From: Himantopus leucocephalus
Lineage: Eukaryota; Chordata; Aves; Charadriiformes; Recurvirostridae
Length of the DNA stretch: 64,000 nt
Direction of reading: 5' to 3'
NCBI GenBank assembly: GCA_003993805.1
Contig: RSEF01000019.1
Span: 8,283,140-8,347,139 of the forward strand
Positions 11,500 through 22,720 of this stretch are shown here, in pieces. Position numbers and translations under genes: made by a program. The notes beneath the pieces were generated by a model, which saw nothing but the letters and a program-made list of their open reading frames with translations, made no database searches and had not been told where the DNA came from. Position 1 is the stretch's first letter. Each line of letters opens with the position of its first letter.

Positions 11500-12440
11500 A
11501 AATTCCAGAGACGTGTTACATGCAGCACAACGTTTTTTGTTACCGAAAGACTTTTTGGCCCCTCCACATGCTGGTTTTTTTAAAACTCTGCAGCTGGTAG
11601 ATTTATTCTTATGTCTGCAACCAGACAATCTTTCTATTTTAAAAATGCTTAAAGTACCTTTCCCCCCCCTTTTTACTATAACTGTTGTTGTAAATGAGCC
11701 CCACAATCTGCAAAAAAACCCCTAAAATTCTTTAAAGCTTCCCCACCAGAGATTTAATTAAAATATTGTGAAAGGCAGTCATTGAAAATGAGAAACCTTT
11801 TGAGTGGAAGGCACCCTGATTTCCCTCCACGGAGCTTTTTGTCACCATAGAGATGAAAAGAGAAGCTCAAAATTGCACTTTCCCCTTGTGCGTTGCTACC
11901 GAGGGGACGTGGCTGCAGGTAGCAGCTGCGCTAAAATCAGCAGCGGGCTGGGGCAGGGAGGACTGGGGAGGCATGGCGGGGGCTGCAGCCTTTAACTCTT
12001 TGCAGGGCCACGAGCACGGCATTGGGATTTCCTTCCCCCGTGGAAATGTTTCTTCTTAGTTTATTATTCTGTTTTAATTTCCTGTACTTCGGGGCTGGAA
12101 TTTATCTGGGCTTGCGAAGGGAAGGAACGAAGGCGCCCGTCCTTTTGTCTCGATAAAAGCATAACTAAGCAACTTTCTACGCGGCGTGGCCTGTTGGGTC
12201 TGCACCGGAGCTGTTCGGAGCGGTCTGTAAATCGCTGCATTGTTCTGGAGGTGTTTATGCAGAAAGCTGGTTAAGTAACGGTGTTGAAATCCGACTCGGC
12301 CTTTTTAATTTTATCATGTTAGTGCATAAATCAAAACTTCTCTTGCCGCTCTGCAGCAGGGTTCAAGCCTGTCTGATTCTTACTTAAAATATCTAAATTC
12401 TGGAGCTTTTTTTGTTTGTTTTTATTTTAAAATAAAAGGG
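11500..12440. promoter_or_regulatory. Non-coding stretch with candidate conserved segment at about 12230-12360
   Basis: Mostly ordinary DNA. The segment 12230-12360 lacks repeats and has the mixed AT-rich texture of a conserved element ('tttaattttatcatgttagtgcataaat' region). This is judged on texture only and the confidence is low. Confidence 0.25.
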
Positions 12441-12474
12441 TTAAGTGTTTTTTTTTTTTTTCTTTTTCTTCCAG

Positions 12475-12529
12475 TAACCCCTCTGGAAGTGTAGGNAGTG
12501 TAGGGATTAGTAAACCAAAAATACATGCT
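12475..12529 (+). other. Candidate internal exon (55 bp as printed) after a textbook 3' splice site
   Basis: A run of about 24 pyrimidines (12449-12472) ends in CCAG at 12471-12474, the best acceptor-like sequence in the window. A GTGAGT donor-like hexamer begins at 12530. One frame is open throughout: one leading base, then NPSGSVGSVGISKPKIHA (phase 2 in, phase 0 out), with the ambiguous base inside one Gly codon. The frame stays open well past the donor, so a longer exon is possible. The peptide is not recognised. The printed sequence may contain an artefactual 9-base duplication around the N at 12496; removing it would keep the frame. Confidence 0.25.
12496..12496. other. Single ambiguous base at a probable contig join
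   Basis: The eight bases AGTGTAGG occur immediately left (12488-12495) and right (12497-12504) of the single N. An exact flank duplication around an N suggests two contig ends that overlapped by 8 bases and were joined without merging. If so, nine bases here are artefactual. Confidence 0.6.
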
Positions 12530-14350
12530 GTGAGTAATAAAACTGCTCTGATACAGTTTCGAAGACAGTCACACAAATTGAAGATTATTGGGGGGGTACA
12601 TGACATTGGGCAGTGTTATGCTTTTAATAAGTTTAAAAACAAATTTTTCTCCCTAATTGAGTGAAGAGCAGGCTCAAGTGGATTCTTGGCACAAACATTG
12701 CAGACAAATGAAAGTAAAATGTATATTCAAGCTGTCTGCTGTTGTATATTTTACACCATACCTGTCTTTGTGCCTGATCTCAAATGGACATAGTGGTTTA
12801 ATTTCATAGCAGTTTGAGTGAGACCTGTTGTGTTTAAACTTCCAGATAGAAAGTGAACATAACCCATGTAATGGCATTATTAATAGGGACTATTACTAAA
12901 TTGTAATTTGCAAATTAATGGTTTAACTCTGAGATTAAATATACAGCTGTGTTCTTGTGTAATGTTACAAGACAAAATTAGATCAAGTATTTAAAAACAG
13001 AAGGGCCTCGTCCAAAACCAGTGGGTGTCTTCCCAGGGACTTCACTAAGTTTCGCGCTTGGCCTTTTGCACCCCGCAGTGAGGGTGTGGACCTGTAACAC
13101 CAGCAAAGTTACTTAAATATGTATGGGCCCTCAGGAGTGAGCTGTTAACATCTGACTTCTTGAGATACCGATGTATTTGGAGCAAAATAATAGAATTACT
13201 TCTTCCCATGGTGGTAGTGAGTAGGGCCACCTCTCTGATGGTCAGGTTCAGCTTGTACCTGGCAGGCTGGTCTAGGCGATGCTGTTGTACGTATGTGTTT
13301 GAGTTCTTGCAAGATTATATAGTAATTTTTAAACGAGATGGTATTTGGGAGCTGGGCTCGGCTCTGATGCAATTTGCCCTTGTGCTTTCCTTGACTGTTG
13401 TTAATAAGAAGTGCTGGCCTAAATCAGTGTCTTAGAGAACCATCGATTCGCTAATTGCAGATAATCAAGTCCCTGCTCACGCTGAGACCACTTTTGTTTT
13501 CTGCCATTCCGCCAGGATTCGGGCAGCGTCTTCCAGCCTTTGACGTAACCAATAAAGTGGGTTTTGAGCTCTCATGTTGTTAATTCTCGGAGGTGACAAA
13601 GCTATTGGTATTCAGGCTTGATAAACAAGGAGCTATTATACCACTGACCTTTCCCGCCAAAACAAGACGCGAAGGTCGAGGCTGGCTGGTTGATTTGGGG
13701 GAAAGGGGGGTGCTGGGAGAGCTGCGGCGGCACGGACTTTCACAGCACTTGCCTCAAGTTAGTGCAGTCCTAAGCAGTTGTCTGTCTGTGCCAGCCTGCG
13801 GAAATTATTCTGAACACAAGGTAGTTGATTTTTATTTTATTTTTTTTTTTTTTAAGATGTACTGCTTTCCACTTCTGGGTTCAGTTAGGGAGGGCATTTC
13901 TGCGTGCTGTAGATCTTGCAGATTATGTTTAAAATGAAGCAGGGGCCGATGAAAATGTCTGTGCCCTGCAGTTAGCTCAGCCGAGAGAGGTGAGGAGAGG
14001 AGGCTGCTGCTCCGTAGTGACTTTTCCTTAGTGTCCTGTCCTGTCAGCATGGCAGGCTGTGTGTGGATGCTCTGCTCTGGGCTCCGCACGTCCACTTCAG
14101 CGACCTGCCCAGCACACAGCAGGCCTTTTTTCATTCCCTAGCTGGATTGAGTCTCACCGAAGGATGTGGAAAGAGGGGCAAGAGGTGATAACGGCTGGCA
14201 GGCTTTTCTAATGGCTTTATGTAGAACAGCTGTTGATCCCAGACCATAAAAAACCGGGAGGAAATAAGAGCCTTTCCGAGGAAGACCCTATGAGCCGCCT
14301 TTTTTGTAGGTGTTGGTCTTCTGGGCCAAGGAGAGCAGGGCAAATCCTCT
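12530..14350. other. Non-coding stretch, no recognised gene
   Basis: AT-rich from 12530 to 13000, then average. A T run lies near 13841-13855. Open frames are short, lack domains and occur on both strands. No repeat was recognised. Confidence 0.5.
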
Positions 14351-14354
14351 TAAA

Positions 14355-14430
14355 CTCCCCTTACTTTGCTTTGCAGGTGGAGAAACTGAGCATATTGCCT
14401 TGGCTGAAGCATTTTGCAAATATAATGAGG
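14355..14430 (-). repeat. Possible MIR-type relic (weak)
   Basis: 'ttgctttgcaggtggagaaa' followed by 'ctgagcat' resembles the reverse MIR core ('ccattttgcaggtggggaaactgaggca'). The remainder is too diverged to align by eye. Confidence 0.3.
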
Positions 14431-14699
14431 GTTTTTCATTTTGTCCATCTGGATGGGAGCTGACGCTGTGTGCAGGGCAGCGCATGCCTCAGAGGTGCAG
14501 AAACAGGTTTGCTTTTTCCAGTGCATACTGCAGGGATTTACGAGCGGGATGTAGTGTTTAAATGGCAGAGCAGAACCGACTTCAGCCCTGCTCACGTGCT
14601 CGTTGGTCGCTCGTTGCATAAGACGTGTGTTAGCAGATCTTGCAGTGGAGGAGGGAGTAACGCAGTGTGTATTGGTGGTGCACAAAGAGGAGGGCAGTA

Positions 14700-16870
14700 G
14701 CGTGAGTCTGCGGGGTGTGCAGGGATGCTGAGCGAGTGGTCCCCAGCCCGGGTCCCTGCTGGAGCTGGTTGTCAGCCACGCTGCCGCTTTAAAGCCAGAC
14801 CAGAGGAGCAGATGATCAGTGGACAGCTTAGGTTAGATAATCTCTTTTGGGTTTAATGTCAGGCCTCCCTGAACCCCGTCCAGCGCCAGCTTCCAATCTG
14901 GCTCGTAATACTCCTGGATGTCCTTTTAATTTTTCTCTTTATTAATAGTTCTCTTACTGTAGTGTGCTCTCTCCCTGGCTTTGTGTGGTATGCGTGCCTC
15001 AGAGTTCATTCCTCTGCTCGCCGAGGTCTCCACTGCCCGTGCTTCCTGCTCCTCCGCCAGCCCGGAGCTTCGCACATGTGTTTTCTTTGGTAGTTCCAGA
15101 GGTGTTTCTGAAAAAATGTTGTGGGGAGGGAAGCGGGAGGGCTGACCAGGGACGGAGCTTTCGCGATGAGTTGGCTGTTTCCATTCATGAATGAAGCTGG
15201 TGTTGGGGAGTTGGAATGAGGCCGTGTTGGGGAACGGAGGCCCAGTTAGAGGAGACCAACGCAGTGGTAGTAAAGTGATGAAGCTGATGGTGAAGGTGAG
15301 ATAGGGGAGACCACAGCTGGCCAGCTCTGGCTCCACCTGGGTGGAGTCCTTCTCTTTGCAACAGCAGATGTATCAGCTGGACTATTTTTTAAATTTAGCT
15401 TACTCATTTCTAAAAGGGCTGTTTTGTTTCTGTATTGAGTTTTTAATGTTTGTAAATAAAGTTCAGGCTCTTCACTGTTTTTCTCTGATCACTTGGATGC
15501 AGTAAAGACCTGCAATTCTGTGGAGACAGGGCAGCAGTGGTGTTGGATGCCAAAGGGTTGTGGGATTCAGGGTGGTAGTGCTTTTTCCCTCATCCCTAAC
15601 TCCGTAAGTAGGTGCCTTTGCAGTTATTCTCTGCTCCTGCTGGGATTCTTATATTTGTCCTGATGGCTGGTGTCTTTCTGAAAGCCCTAGCAGCAACTAT
15701 GTCAATGTCAGTCATTATTTATATTTAAAAGAATAACATAATTTAAAAAAATGCATACATATATACATACATTTGCAGACGGGAAGAGGAACTGAGATGT
15801 TATTTCAGATCCAAGTCCGGGAACTGAATAGAAACCGCAAAATATGTGTGTTCAGAGCGGACTTGTGATTTAGCAGCAACCTCAAGCACTCAAAATACTT
15901 TTGCATTGACTGAGACAGCTTCTCTTACATTAGCTGTTGCATAACATTCTTGTGTCAGTTAAAGAAGTTGAAGAATATTGCAGGAAAAGTATTTAATGCA
16001 TTGTGAACATCAGTGCATTGCAGCAGCTGTTTAAAAAAAAATAGTAATAAACCCACGAAGAGCAGAGAGCAGTAGACAGAGGCTGCTTTCTGCAAACGTG
16101 CTGGTAGCATGCTGAACCAAGGTAGGGGATTCTGAGCTCTTGGTGTTTTTTAATCTGGGTTCTTGATTATTTTTTGCTACTTTACATGATGGCTTAGCTA
16201 AGGGGGAGGCAGGAGCTAGGTGAGGGGGGGAAAAAAGGTAGGGCGATGGGCAGGACAGATAGGGTTAGTTTCTTTTGCAAACATAAGCAAGTTCTTCCTA
16301 AACTCTGATTGTAAATACATTATGAAGCAAAACTGATAATGCTGTCATGATCTTGACTGTGAGTCAAATTGTGCAAAATCCAGTAGTATGTCTGTATGTC
16401 TAAAAAACCTCAAGTAAGTCGCAAAGTGCTGGTAATACAGTCAGCTGTTGCTGTTTGCTAACGCGGTGGAGAGTGTGATCCCTAGGTGAGAAGTCTCTAA
16501 ATTGTATTCAGAGATGGTATATGGCATAGCTGGAGTACTACGGCGTTATTTTGCTGCAGAACATGAAGGAGCAAGAGTCCAGGACTGTTGTTCTATTTTG
16601 TTTATTGAATTTATTTTATTTTATTTTTTTTTTAAATTCATGGGCTTAACATTTTGGGCTGTGTCATTTCACTAGTAGATATGTGCAAATAGAAGTCAAG
16701 ACCGAGATGTGTGGGGAACATTAATTTTATTTTATATATAAATATATGTATGAACACACACATAATGGATGCCAGAATCTCTTACATAGTTGTGTGTGTT
16801 CAAGTGTACAAGAAATGTGATTGACACCACTGAAAAAGGGAGGGGGGGAAGCAAAATGAGTTATAGCTGT
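14700..16870. other. Non-coding stretch, no recognised gene
   Basis: Average composition to about 15600, then AT-rich. Simple tracts: alternating purine-pyrimidine 'atgcatacatatatacatac' near 15752-15772, a TTTTA-type run at 16597-16636, and 'ttatatataaatatatg' near 16731-16748. No gene or clear interspersed repeat was recognised. Confidence 0.5.
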
Positions 16871-16879
16871 TGGTCCCTA

Positions 16880-17140
16880 AACTGCTATTTCTTACTGTAT
16901 CCTGGAAGAGCCTTCCTACTAATGATGCTGAGCAATAAATAACACAGGGAAGATTAATAGCTGCCTATGGTAGCAAATTATAGTTGATTTATTGCACATA
17001 ATATATACAGGTGCAGCTAATTTAATTAAACACAAGACCTTTTTAATGCTGTAAAGACATCCCTCTCCACAAGCGAAACAGCACTGTGGTACTGTAATAA
17101 GGCTTTAAGTGAAATAAGCAGCATTACAAGCGGAGCTGGA
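16880..17140. promoter_or_regulatory. Candidate conserved non-coding element
   Basis: A repeat-free AT-rich block with many TAAT-type homeodomain core words: 'ctaatgatg', 'attaatagc', 'gctaatttaattaaac' and 'tttattgcacata'. This density of TAAT/ATTA cores in unique sequence is characteristic of developmental enhancers in vertebrates. The inference is from texture; conservation and activity are untested. Confidence 0.35.
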
Positions 17141-17587
17141 GTTGGTCTGATCAGCCTCTCATGTATTTGGGGGAGGGAGTATTTTTCCATAACCATTAAT
17201 GCCACTTAAAGTCAACTTATGCTGTAACAAAGTCCAATTTAATATACTGATGCAAGTTATCCCATCTCTGCTTCATCATGTAACAGCAGCTTCCATAAAA
17301 CAGCATATGTAGCTTGTTATTTTCTTGGCTAACTTCACGGTGCTGTGCAGGGGATGGCTTGACTTGCAGGGGAGGAGGGTTGGAGCTCTGATGGTGTGGG
17401 ATCTCACCCTGGGGATGCGAACAAATAACAAACAAGAAGTCATAGTTCCCTGGAGCCTCTCCACTTGCTGGTGGGTTGTCTTCTATTCATCCCTCATCTG
17501 AGACTGAAAAAGGGGACTGTGTTACAAGAAACTCTTGTAGAAGAGCTCGTACATAGGTGTACACAGGCAATGCTCTGGGTTGGCTTG

Positions 17588-17665
17588 TCTGCATTTTTGC
17601 TTTTTCTGTTGTTTTTTGGGGTTTTTTTGTGTGTTTTTTTGTTTTTTTTTTTGTTTTGGTTTTTA
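17588..17665. repeat. T/G-rich low-complexity tract
   Basis: Runs of T separated by G or GG, with short GT steps. It is one of several such tracts on the printed strand (also 777-824 and about 40490-40556) and contributes to the T/G excess of this strand. Confidence 0.8.
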
Positions 17666-17699
17666 AATCACCTTCTGCACCTTTTTTCAAGTTAAAATG

Positions 17700-19100
17700 T
17701 AAAAAAGTTGAAGTGGGTATCTGTGTGTGTATGCGTAGAAATACAACTGTAGCCTGGCTTTAAGCTGTTCCCTCTGCTCCCGCTGTTGTAATTTTCACAT
17801 GAGCAGGGGATGGTGAGCTTGCCCAGCAATGCAACCTTTCTCAGCTCATCACGATGCCGAGTGGAATCCTTTTCCCTGCACATAATGGGGAAGATGCTCT
17901 ACGATACTTTGCCACCATTACTTGATTATTTGTGAAAGTGTAAAAGGCTCAAGTAGCTGATTGATTAATTTTTCTCTAAGTTTTTCTTCCCTCTGTTGCC
18001 TTCATTTGGAATATGTAATCAGTGAAGGAAAATGTATTAGGAATAGATGGGTATGCATATGAATGCTTAATTTTTTCTAATTCAGGCATTCATGTGGGCA
18101 CATGTATCCTGCTGCATGCTGTGCTAAATACATCTCTTCCAGCACTTGCTGGAGACAGATGAGTGACTTTGGTGTGGTTTTCTTCTGCAATACTATAGTT
18201 TCTCTGTTGTGAAGCAGTTGCTGTTCAGGCCACTTGGGGAGTATGAGGAGTGTCTGTGGGCACGACTGGAGAGGGGTGCGTGCAAAGCTTGGTATCTCCC
18301 AGCACAAATCGAATATCTACTTGACCGTTGTATCCCTCACCACTGGGAAGAAGTCCAGCAACTCTTCATCATAAATCTTTCCAGGCCGTTTGCCCTGGTC
18401 CGACACTTCAGTTAGTCACAGTTAAGGCTTCCGGGTTTAGGTTTAAACAGATACTTGTTGTCAGAAGCTGGTGGGGGAAGTGTGGAGAGGTGCCGGATCA
18501 CCAGCACATGTGCCAAGGTTGGGAGAGGAACGGGATGTGGTTGGACGTGACCCTGAGCACCTGCAGCCATCTGGTAGAGGGGAGAGCGGTGGTAGAGAGA
18601 GAGTTATGTGTGGCTGTGCTCCCACAGTCGAGTAGTGGAAGCGACCCAGGTAGTGTGAATTAAGGTGTAGGAAGGAAAAAAAGCCCCAGAGGTAGCACAT
18701 TTTGCCAATTTGCAAACCAGATATTTTAAATACTTTTCCAAAATAAATAGAATTCCTAAGCAAAAGGAAACAAATACTATCTCCTTTGTGTTTCCAGGAT
18801 ATGTCACAGAAGATTCCCCTAGTCTTGTATCTCTGGTGGTATTGGCATAGCGCTTGCATGGGGAGAGATGTGCAAATGCAAATGGATTTCTTTATTTTAA
18901 AAGGCTAGAAATTAAGTATTTTTACACGGTTGTCAAAACTTGAGCATCAGCTGATGGCAAGTACCAAGTCCAACGGCCTGGCTGTGGGATAGCAACTGCT
19001 TTGTTGGTTGTTGTGGTGGTTCCAGCGGAAAGAAAATTTCTGACTTATTTTTATTTTAGTTCTTTTTCTGTGTAGTCCTGTTTTCTGTGTGTTTTCTGGA
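17700..19100. other. Non-coding stretch, no recognised gene
   Basis: Ordinary DNA. Open frames of 60-130 codons occur on both strands around 18077-18859 with no domains. No repeat was recognised. Confidence 0.5.
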
Positions 19101-19110
19101 TGAGGATCTC

Positions 19111-19205
19111 CATGCCTCAGTTTCTTATCTGTTTAATGGATAGAGTAACAATTAATCTCACTTCTCAAGGATTCTGTTATGAAGTGCTTTTGAGAAATCT
19201 GGGCT
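19111..19205 (+). repeat. MIR-type SINE relic, forward
   Basis: 'catgcctcagtttcttatct' is followed by 'gtttaatggatagagtaaca', then 'attctgttatgaagtgcttttgagaa'-like sequence. This follows the MIR/CORE-SINE order 'gcctcagtttcctcatctgtaaaatggggataata ... aaagcgctttgaga'. The match is diverged but collinear over about 95 bases. Confidence 0.55.
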
Positions 19206-19209
19206 GAAA

Positions 19210-20550
19210 TGCCACATTTGATAAGGCTACTTGAGACCTTCCATAAAAACTACTTTTAATCCAAATTATGTCTGATGATAAAATATTACAAAATGTATTG
19301 CTTGCCTCATCTTTTGCTCTTCTCTGTGCTCACTTTTTGTTTTAGGATGTGGAAGGGACCTGAGAAATGGAGTATTTTTTGACTTCTTGAAACCTGTACA
19401 GTTATTTTTGTGGTTTGGGCAGTGGGGGGAGAGTGGTCTGAAAATTTCCCTGAGAGTGAAAATTCTATTTTACTCCATTTTTTTGATTTCCCGTGGAAAA
19501 ATTAACACTGTGTTCTAACTAGGGTCCAGTATCTGCCCTTCTGTGCTGTACTAATTCTTCTTGTACTTGTAGTTCTGATTATGTTCCCTCAGCTGGTACT
19601 TCAGGAAACGTGTTCGTCTTAGAGCATGTCTGGTGACTCAGAGCCACGTCTCCTTAGCATCTGGTGAGCGTAATTGTCATTATTAATCTGCCCCATGCCA
19701 ATCTGTCTTCAGAGTAGCGGTGGGAGGAAGGGAAGGTGTTGCATGACTGCGTGTACATCCCTGCGTCTTGTTCTACAGAGAGATGTGACTTTTGAGAAAA
19801 GGTTAGCGAGAAGCCTGGGCTTGGCTGATGTTCTTTCACTTCCCGTCACTGCCTCTGGTACCATCAGAAATAAGCAGTTAGTGCTTGATGGACGTTGTTG
19901 ATTTGATGTTTTTAAATTGCGTTTAGAGCGTGACTGCATGCAGAATAATTGAAATCAGAGTCTGAAGGGAAGCAGCTCTGTGTGGATGAAATACTTCAAG
20001 AGTTGTTTTTAATGTATGCTGCTACTCTGGCTGATCTGGGCTGCAATGGGAAAATTCTGGTGTGAGCAGTTGCACATGCACACTGTCTCTTCAGAAACTG
20101 CAGTGAGGTTTACTGGCTCCCACTGGGTTTCCTAAAAGCTGCTTAGTTTTCGTATAAGCCTGTCAGTCTCTCTCACAAAGCCACTGCACGCTGGTAAACG
20201 CATATATCAATGAGTGGCTCTGCTCAGTTACAAGCCAGTTTTCATGGCTGTAAAGGAAGAGTTAATTGCTAAAGTGGCTGGAATCAGTGTCCTGGCTGCC
20301 TTCGGACATCGTTAGCCAATGCGACCATCTTCAAATTATGTAATGCTTCTATTTTCGATGTTGTGGGTGAGTGCGTTGTAAGTTAATATCGTGCTTTAGA
20401 GTTCAGGGATTCAATGGAACCAGATACAACTTGGCATTATCTCCAAAGCTTTGTGCATTTTAATTTTTAAACGCAGTTGAATGAAACCTCCCACAATAAA
20501 GTCCATTCTTTCCTCTCTGGTTCATGTAAGGGTTCTGCTTTCCTGTTCCC
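19210..20550. other. Non-coding stretch, no recognised gene
   Basis: Ordinary DNA. A TTTTAG acceptor-like site near 19341-19346 is followed by an open frame of about 55 codons without a start codon or recognised domain, which I regard as chance. No repeats were assigned. Confidence 0.45.
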
Positions 20551-20559
20551 TAAACACAA

Positions 20560-21120
20560 GGTGGGCAATACATTAGTTTTAAAATTATCTTTTTCCCTAA
20601 GCCCAGACACTCTCTTACAATGCCTGTTCTAACGAGAAGGCTTTAAACACTTTTCTGCTATCTGTCTTTAGTGCTGTAACTCTCACTTCCCAGTGCGCAT
20701 AATCACAGGCTTTTCCTTCATTCTCCTTGTTCATCAAACTTGACTGCCTGCTTAATGCCTTTTTTTTTTTTGACATTGTGATTTTTGCATTGCCTCCACA
20801 ACAGCAATTTGTTGCCTTTGGCTTCGTAATAAATTGAGGAAATTAATAGTGCATGGTTGAGAGCATATACTTTAAAATAAGTTGAACTAGAAATAGATAT
20901 TTTTTATTACTATTAAAAATACCTTTTTTGTCAGTCCTTTTGTTTTGAGCAAAGGGCACATTCTGCTTTAGCAATTTTATCATATGTGTGCTATTGTAAT
21001 TTACATAAATGAATTTTAAATACAGTTATAAGCTGTGGGAAGATGTTATTGTCTCTGCACAATGAATGTGGAGATTTATGCTGTGCATACATCTTGTGTT
21101 AGATTAACATTTGTTCCCTT
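20560..21120. promoter_or_regulatory. Candidate conserved non-coding block, AT-rich
   Basis: Strongly AT-rich, mostly free of repeats apart from a T run at about 20760-20771, with TAAT/ATTA words ('gaggaaattaatagtgc', 'tttattactattaaaa') and an 'atttacataaatg' segment. Texture suggests regulatory conservation, with no direct proof. Confidence 0.3.
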
Positions 21121-21369
21121 GTCTCTGTTGGATAGCGTCGTGATGGAGTCTTGAAATCTTTACATAGGTACTTCTCAAGCTTATTTAAAATAGCATTTGA
21201 ATTAGCCGTCTTTCAGTCCATTCATTTCATGTAAATATGCCTTTTGGATATTTGACTCAATTCTGATGACATTGACAGAAATAACAAAACTTCTGTTAGA
21301 AGGGAGCTGGTGTTAATGCCCTCCCACACCCCAAACATAAACCAGTTCCCACTTTTGCCAAGGTTTGTG

Positions 21370-21454
21370 TGTGCGCAAGTCAAGCGCTTGAGCTGTTCCA
21401 GTGAAGTCGGTCCAACCATGTGCTTAAACTTCTGTTGCTTTGATGGATTGGGAC
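21370..21454. repeat. Second copy of the palindromic repeat seen at 1495
   Basis: It shows the same grammar in a different state of decay: 'caagcgcttgag', a central 'ccagtgaagtcggtcc' that approximates the palindromic centre 'cattgaagtcaatgg', then 'catgtgcttaaa', and an end 'tgctttgatggattgggacc' parallel to the hallmark end of the first copy. Family name not assigned. Confidence 0.5.
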
Positions 21455-21559
21455 CTTCGTCACAGAGATTTTCTGCTGTGTTTGTCTGTCTTTCGTCCAA
21501 AGCCATCAGTGACAGAAGTTGGTTCGACTCCTGCCAGGATCATCGCAGTCCTCAGCTGT

Positions 21560-21960
21560 ACTGCGTGTGACCTGAAGCCGAAGAGGGTTTCCCCGTGGCC
21601 CTACCCTGGGAGGCGCTGGGTGCGCACACCCCTCCTGGGGGTGAAACCTCCAGTGCAATAGAGACGTGCTCTGTATGTCCCGGGGGAGGCGGTGGCAGAG
21701 TTTTACAAGGAATTACAGCAATTTGGAAGGAGGATCCACTCTCTTCCCACCCTTTTCCTCCAAGGAGAAAACAACCTGCAAAATGGCTGTTTGCAAATTC
21801 TGTGGGTTCTTTTTCAAGACGGTGTGATGATGAAGTTAAGGTAGTGAGACATTCTATGAAAGAGAGGACTTTTTTTGGCGGAAGATCTGGGTATGGACAG
21901 GATGGCCACATGCGCCAAAGTAAGACAACCTCTCCAGACACGTCTGCAGAGGAAAGCTAA
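21560..21960. other. Stretch open on both strands, no recognised product
   Basis: The forward frame 21595-21960 (121 codons) and reverse frame 21552-21941 (129 codons) overlap almost fully. The C-terminal part of the forward frame (for example VKVVRHSMKERTFFGGRSGY) looks moderately protein-like, but no domain is recognised and there is no splice or promoter evidence. It could be a chance frame, an old pseudogene piece, or an exon of the same unit as 22181-22289. Confidence 0.2.
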
Positions 21961-22180
21961 CGAACTGTAGCAAGGCTGCTTGCTGACTTGCCAAATACAA
22001 GCCTCTGGTAAAGGCTCTTGTGGGGACAGTTAGCATGCATGTTGTGGGGGAGGAGAATAACAAGTTGACTTGGGGCTGGTGATTACTCTGTTGCAGTGGC
22101 TGAATTTCTTTCAACTGTAGTGGTGGTTTGAGTTCTGGGGACAATTACTGGCTCTATTAGATGTCGCTTTATTTCCACAG

Positions 22181-22289
22181 CTTAAAAATGGCCATTTGGG
22201 GCAGATCCACCTGAATAACGTGGCTTTCTTTCAAGGCTACCTACTGAATCCTGACTATCACGAATCAGATTTCAATGCGTCCCTGTCGA
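22181..22289 (+). other. Candidate internal coding exon (109 bp), protein not recognised
   Basis: A pyrimidine-rich stretch ends in TTTCCACAG at 22172-22180, a good 3' splice site, and a GTAAGG donor-like site begins at 22290. The frame between them is fully open for 36 codons plus one base (phase 0 in, phase 1 out) and its composition is protein-like, including NNVAFFQGYLLNPDYHE. The open frame actually extends about 20 codons upstream of the acceptor and 10 beyond the donor, which weakens the case since chance frames of about 67 codons are common. I do not recognise the protein. A CpG island lies 0.7 kb downstream. This is the most convincing exon candidate in the window but still uncertain. 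Confidence 0.28.
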
Positions 22290-22499
22290 GTAAGGGCCTG
22301 TTACTGGGAACGGGGCTGTGAGCGTGTGCATAGACGTGCAGAGGGGTGTGAAGGAGAGGTGCGTGTTTGTTTCCTGTGCACACCACAGAGGGATAGATTA
22401 TTATTCTTAATTTATCATCTGCACAAGCTTCCATCTGGATTATTTAAAGAAGACTTTGTTGGACAGCTGTTCAATTAATCTTAGTTTGTGTCGGAGTGT

Positions 22500-22720
22500 T
22501 GTCTAGAGAAGAGGAGGCTCTTCAGCTGCGAGCAGCACAGGCGTGTGAACCCGGGCAGTGGTGTTTCACGTGCGTGGTAGTGGCCAGGCGGCGTTCCCAG
22601 CGGTGGGCAGACCTGGTCTGCTGGAGTGCCGAGGTCCTGGTGTACAGCTGCCCGTGCCTGCGGAGGTGCGGGGGCTCTCGCTGTCCTTGAGTGCTACTGG
22701 AGCCTGTCCTGCACTGCCTG
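22500..22720. other. GC-rich patch
   Basis: GC-rich with moderate CpG. Overlapping open frames on both strands (22496-22690 forward, 22522-22827 reverse) are shadows of composition. It may be part of the same CpG-rich neighbourhood as 23010-23310. Confidence 0.4.

Noticed and set aside
22503..22530. 'gagaagaggaggctc' resembling a piece of avian CR1
   Set aside because: Only about 15 bases match and the flanks do not continue the CR1 consensus. No CR1 3' terminal repeat is present.
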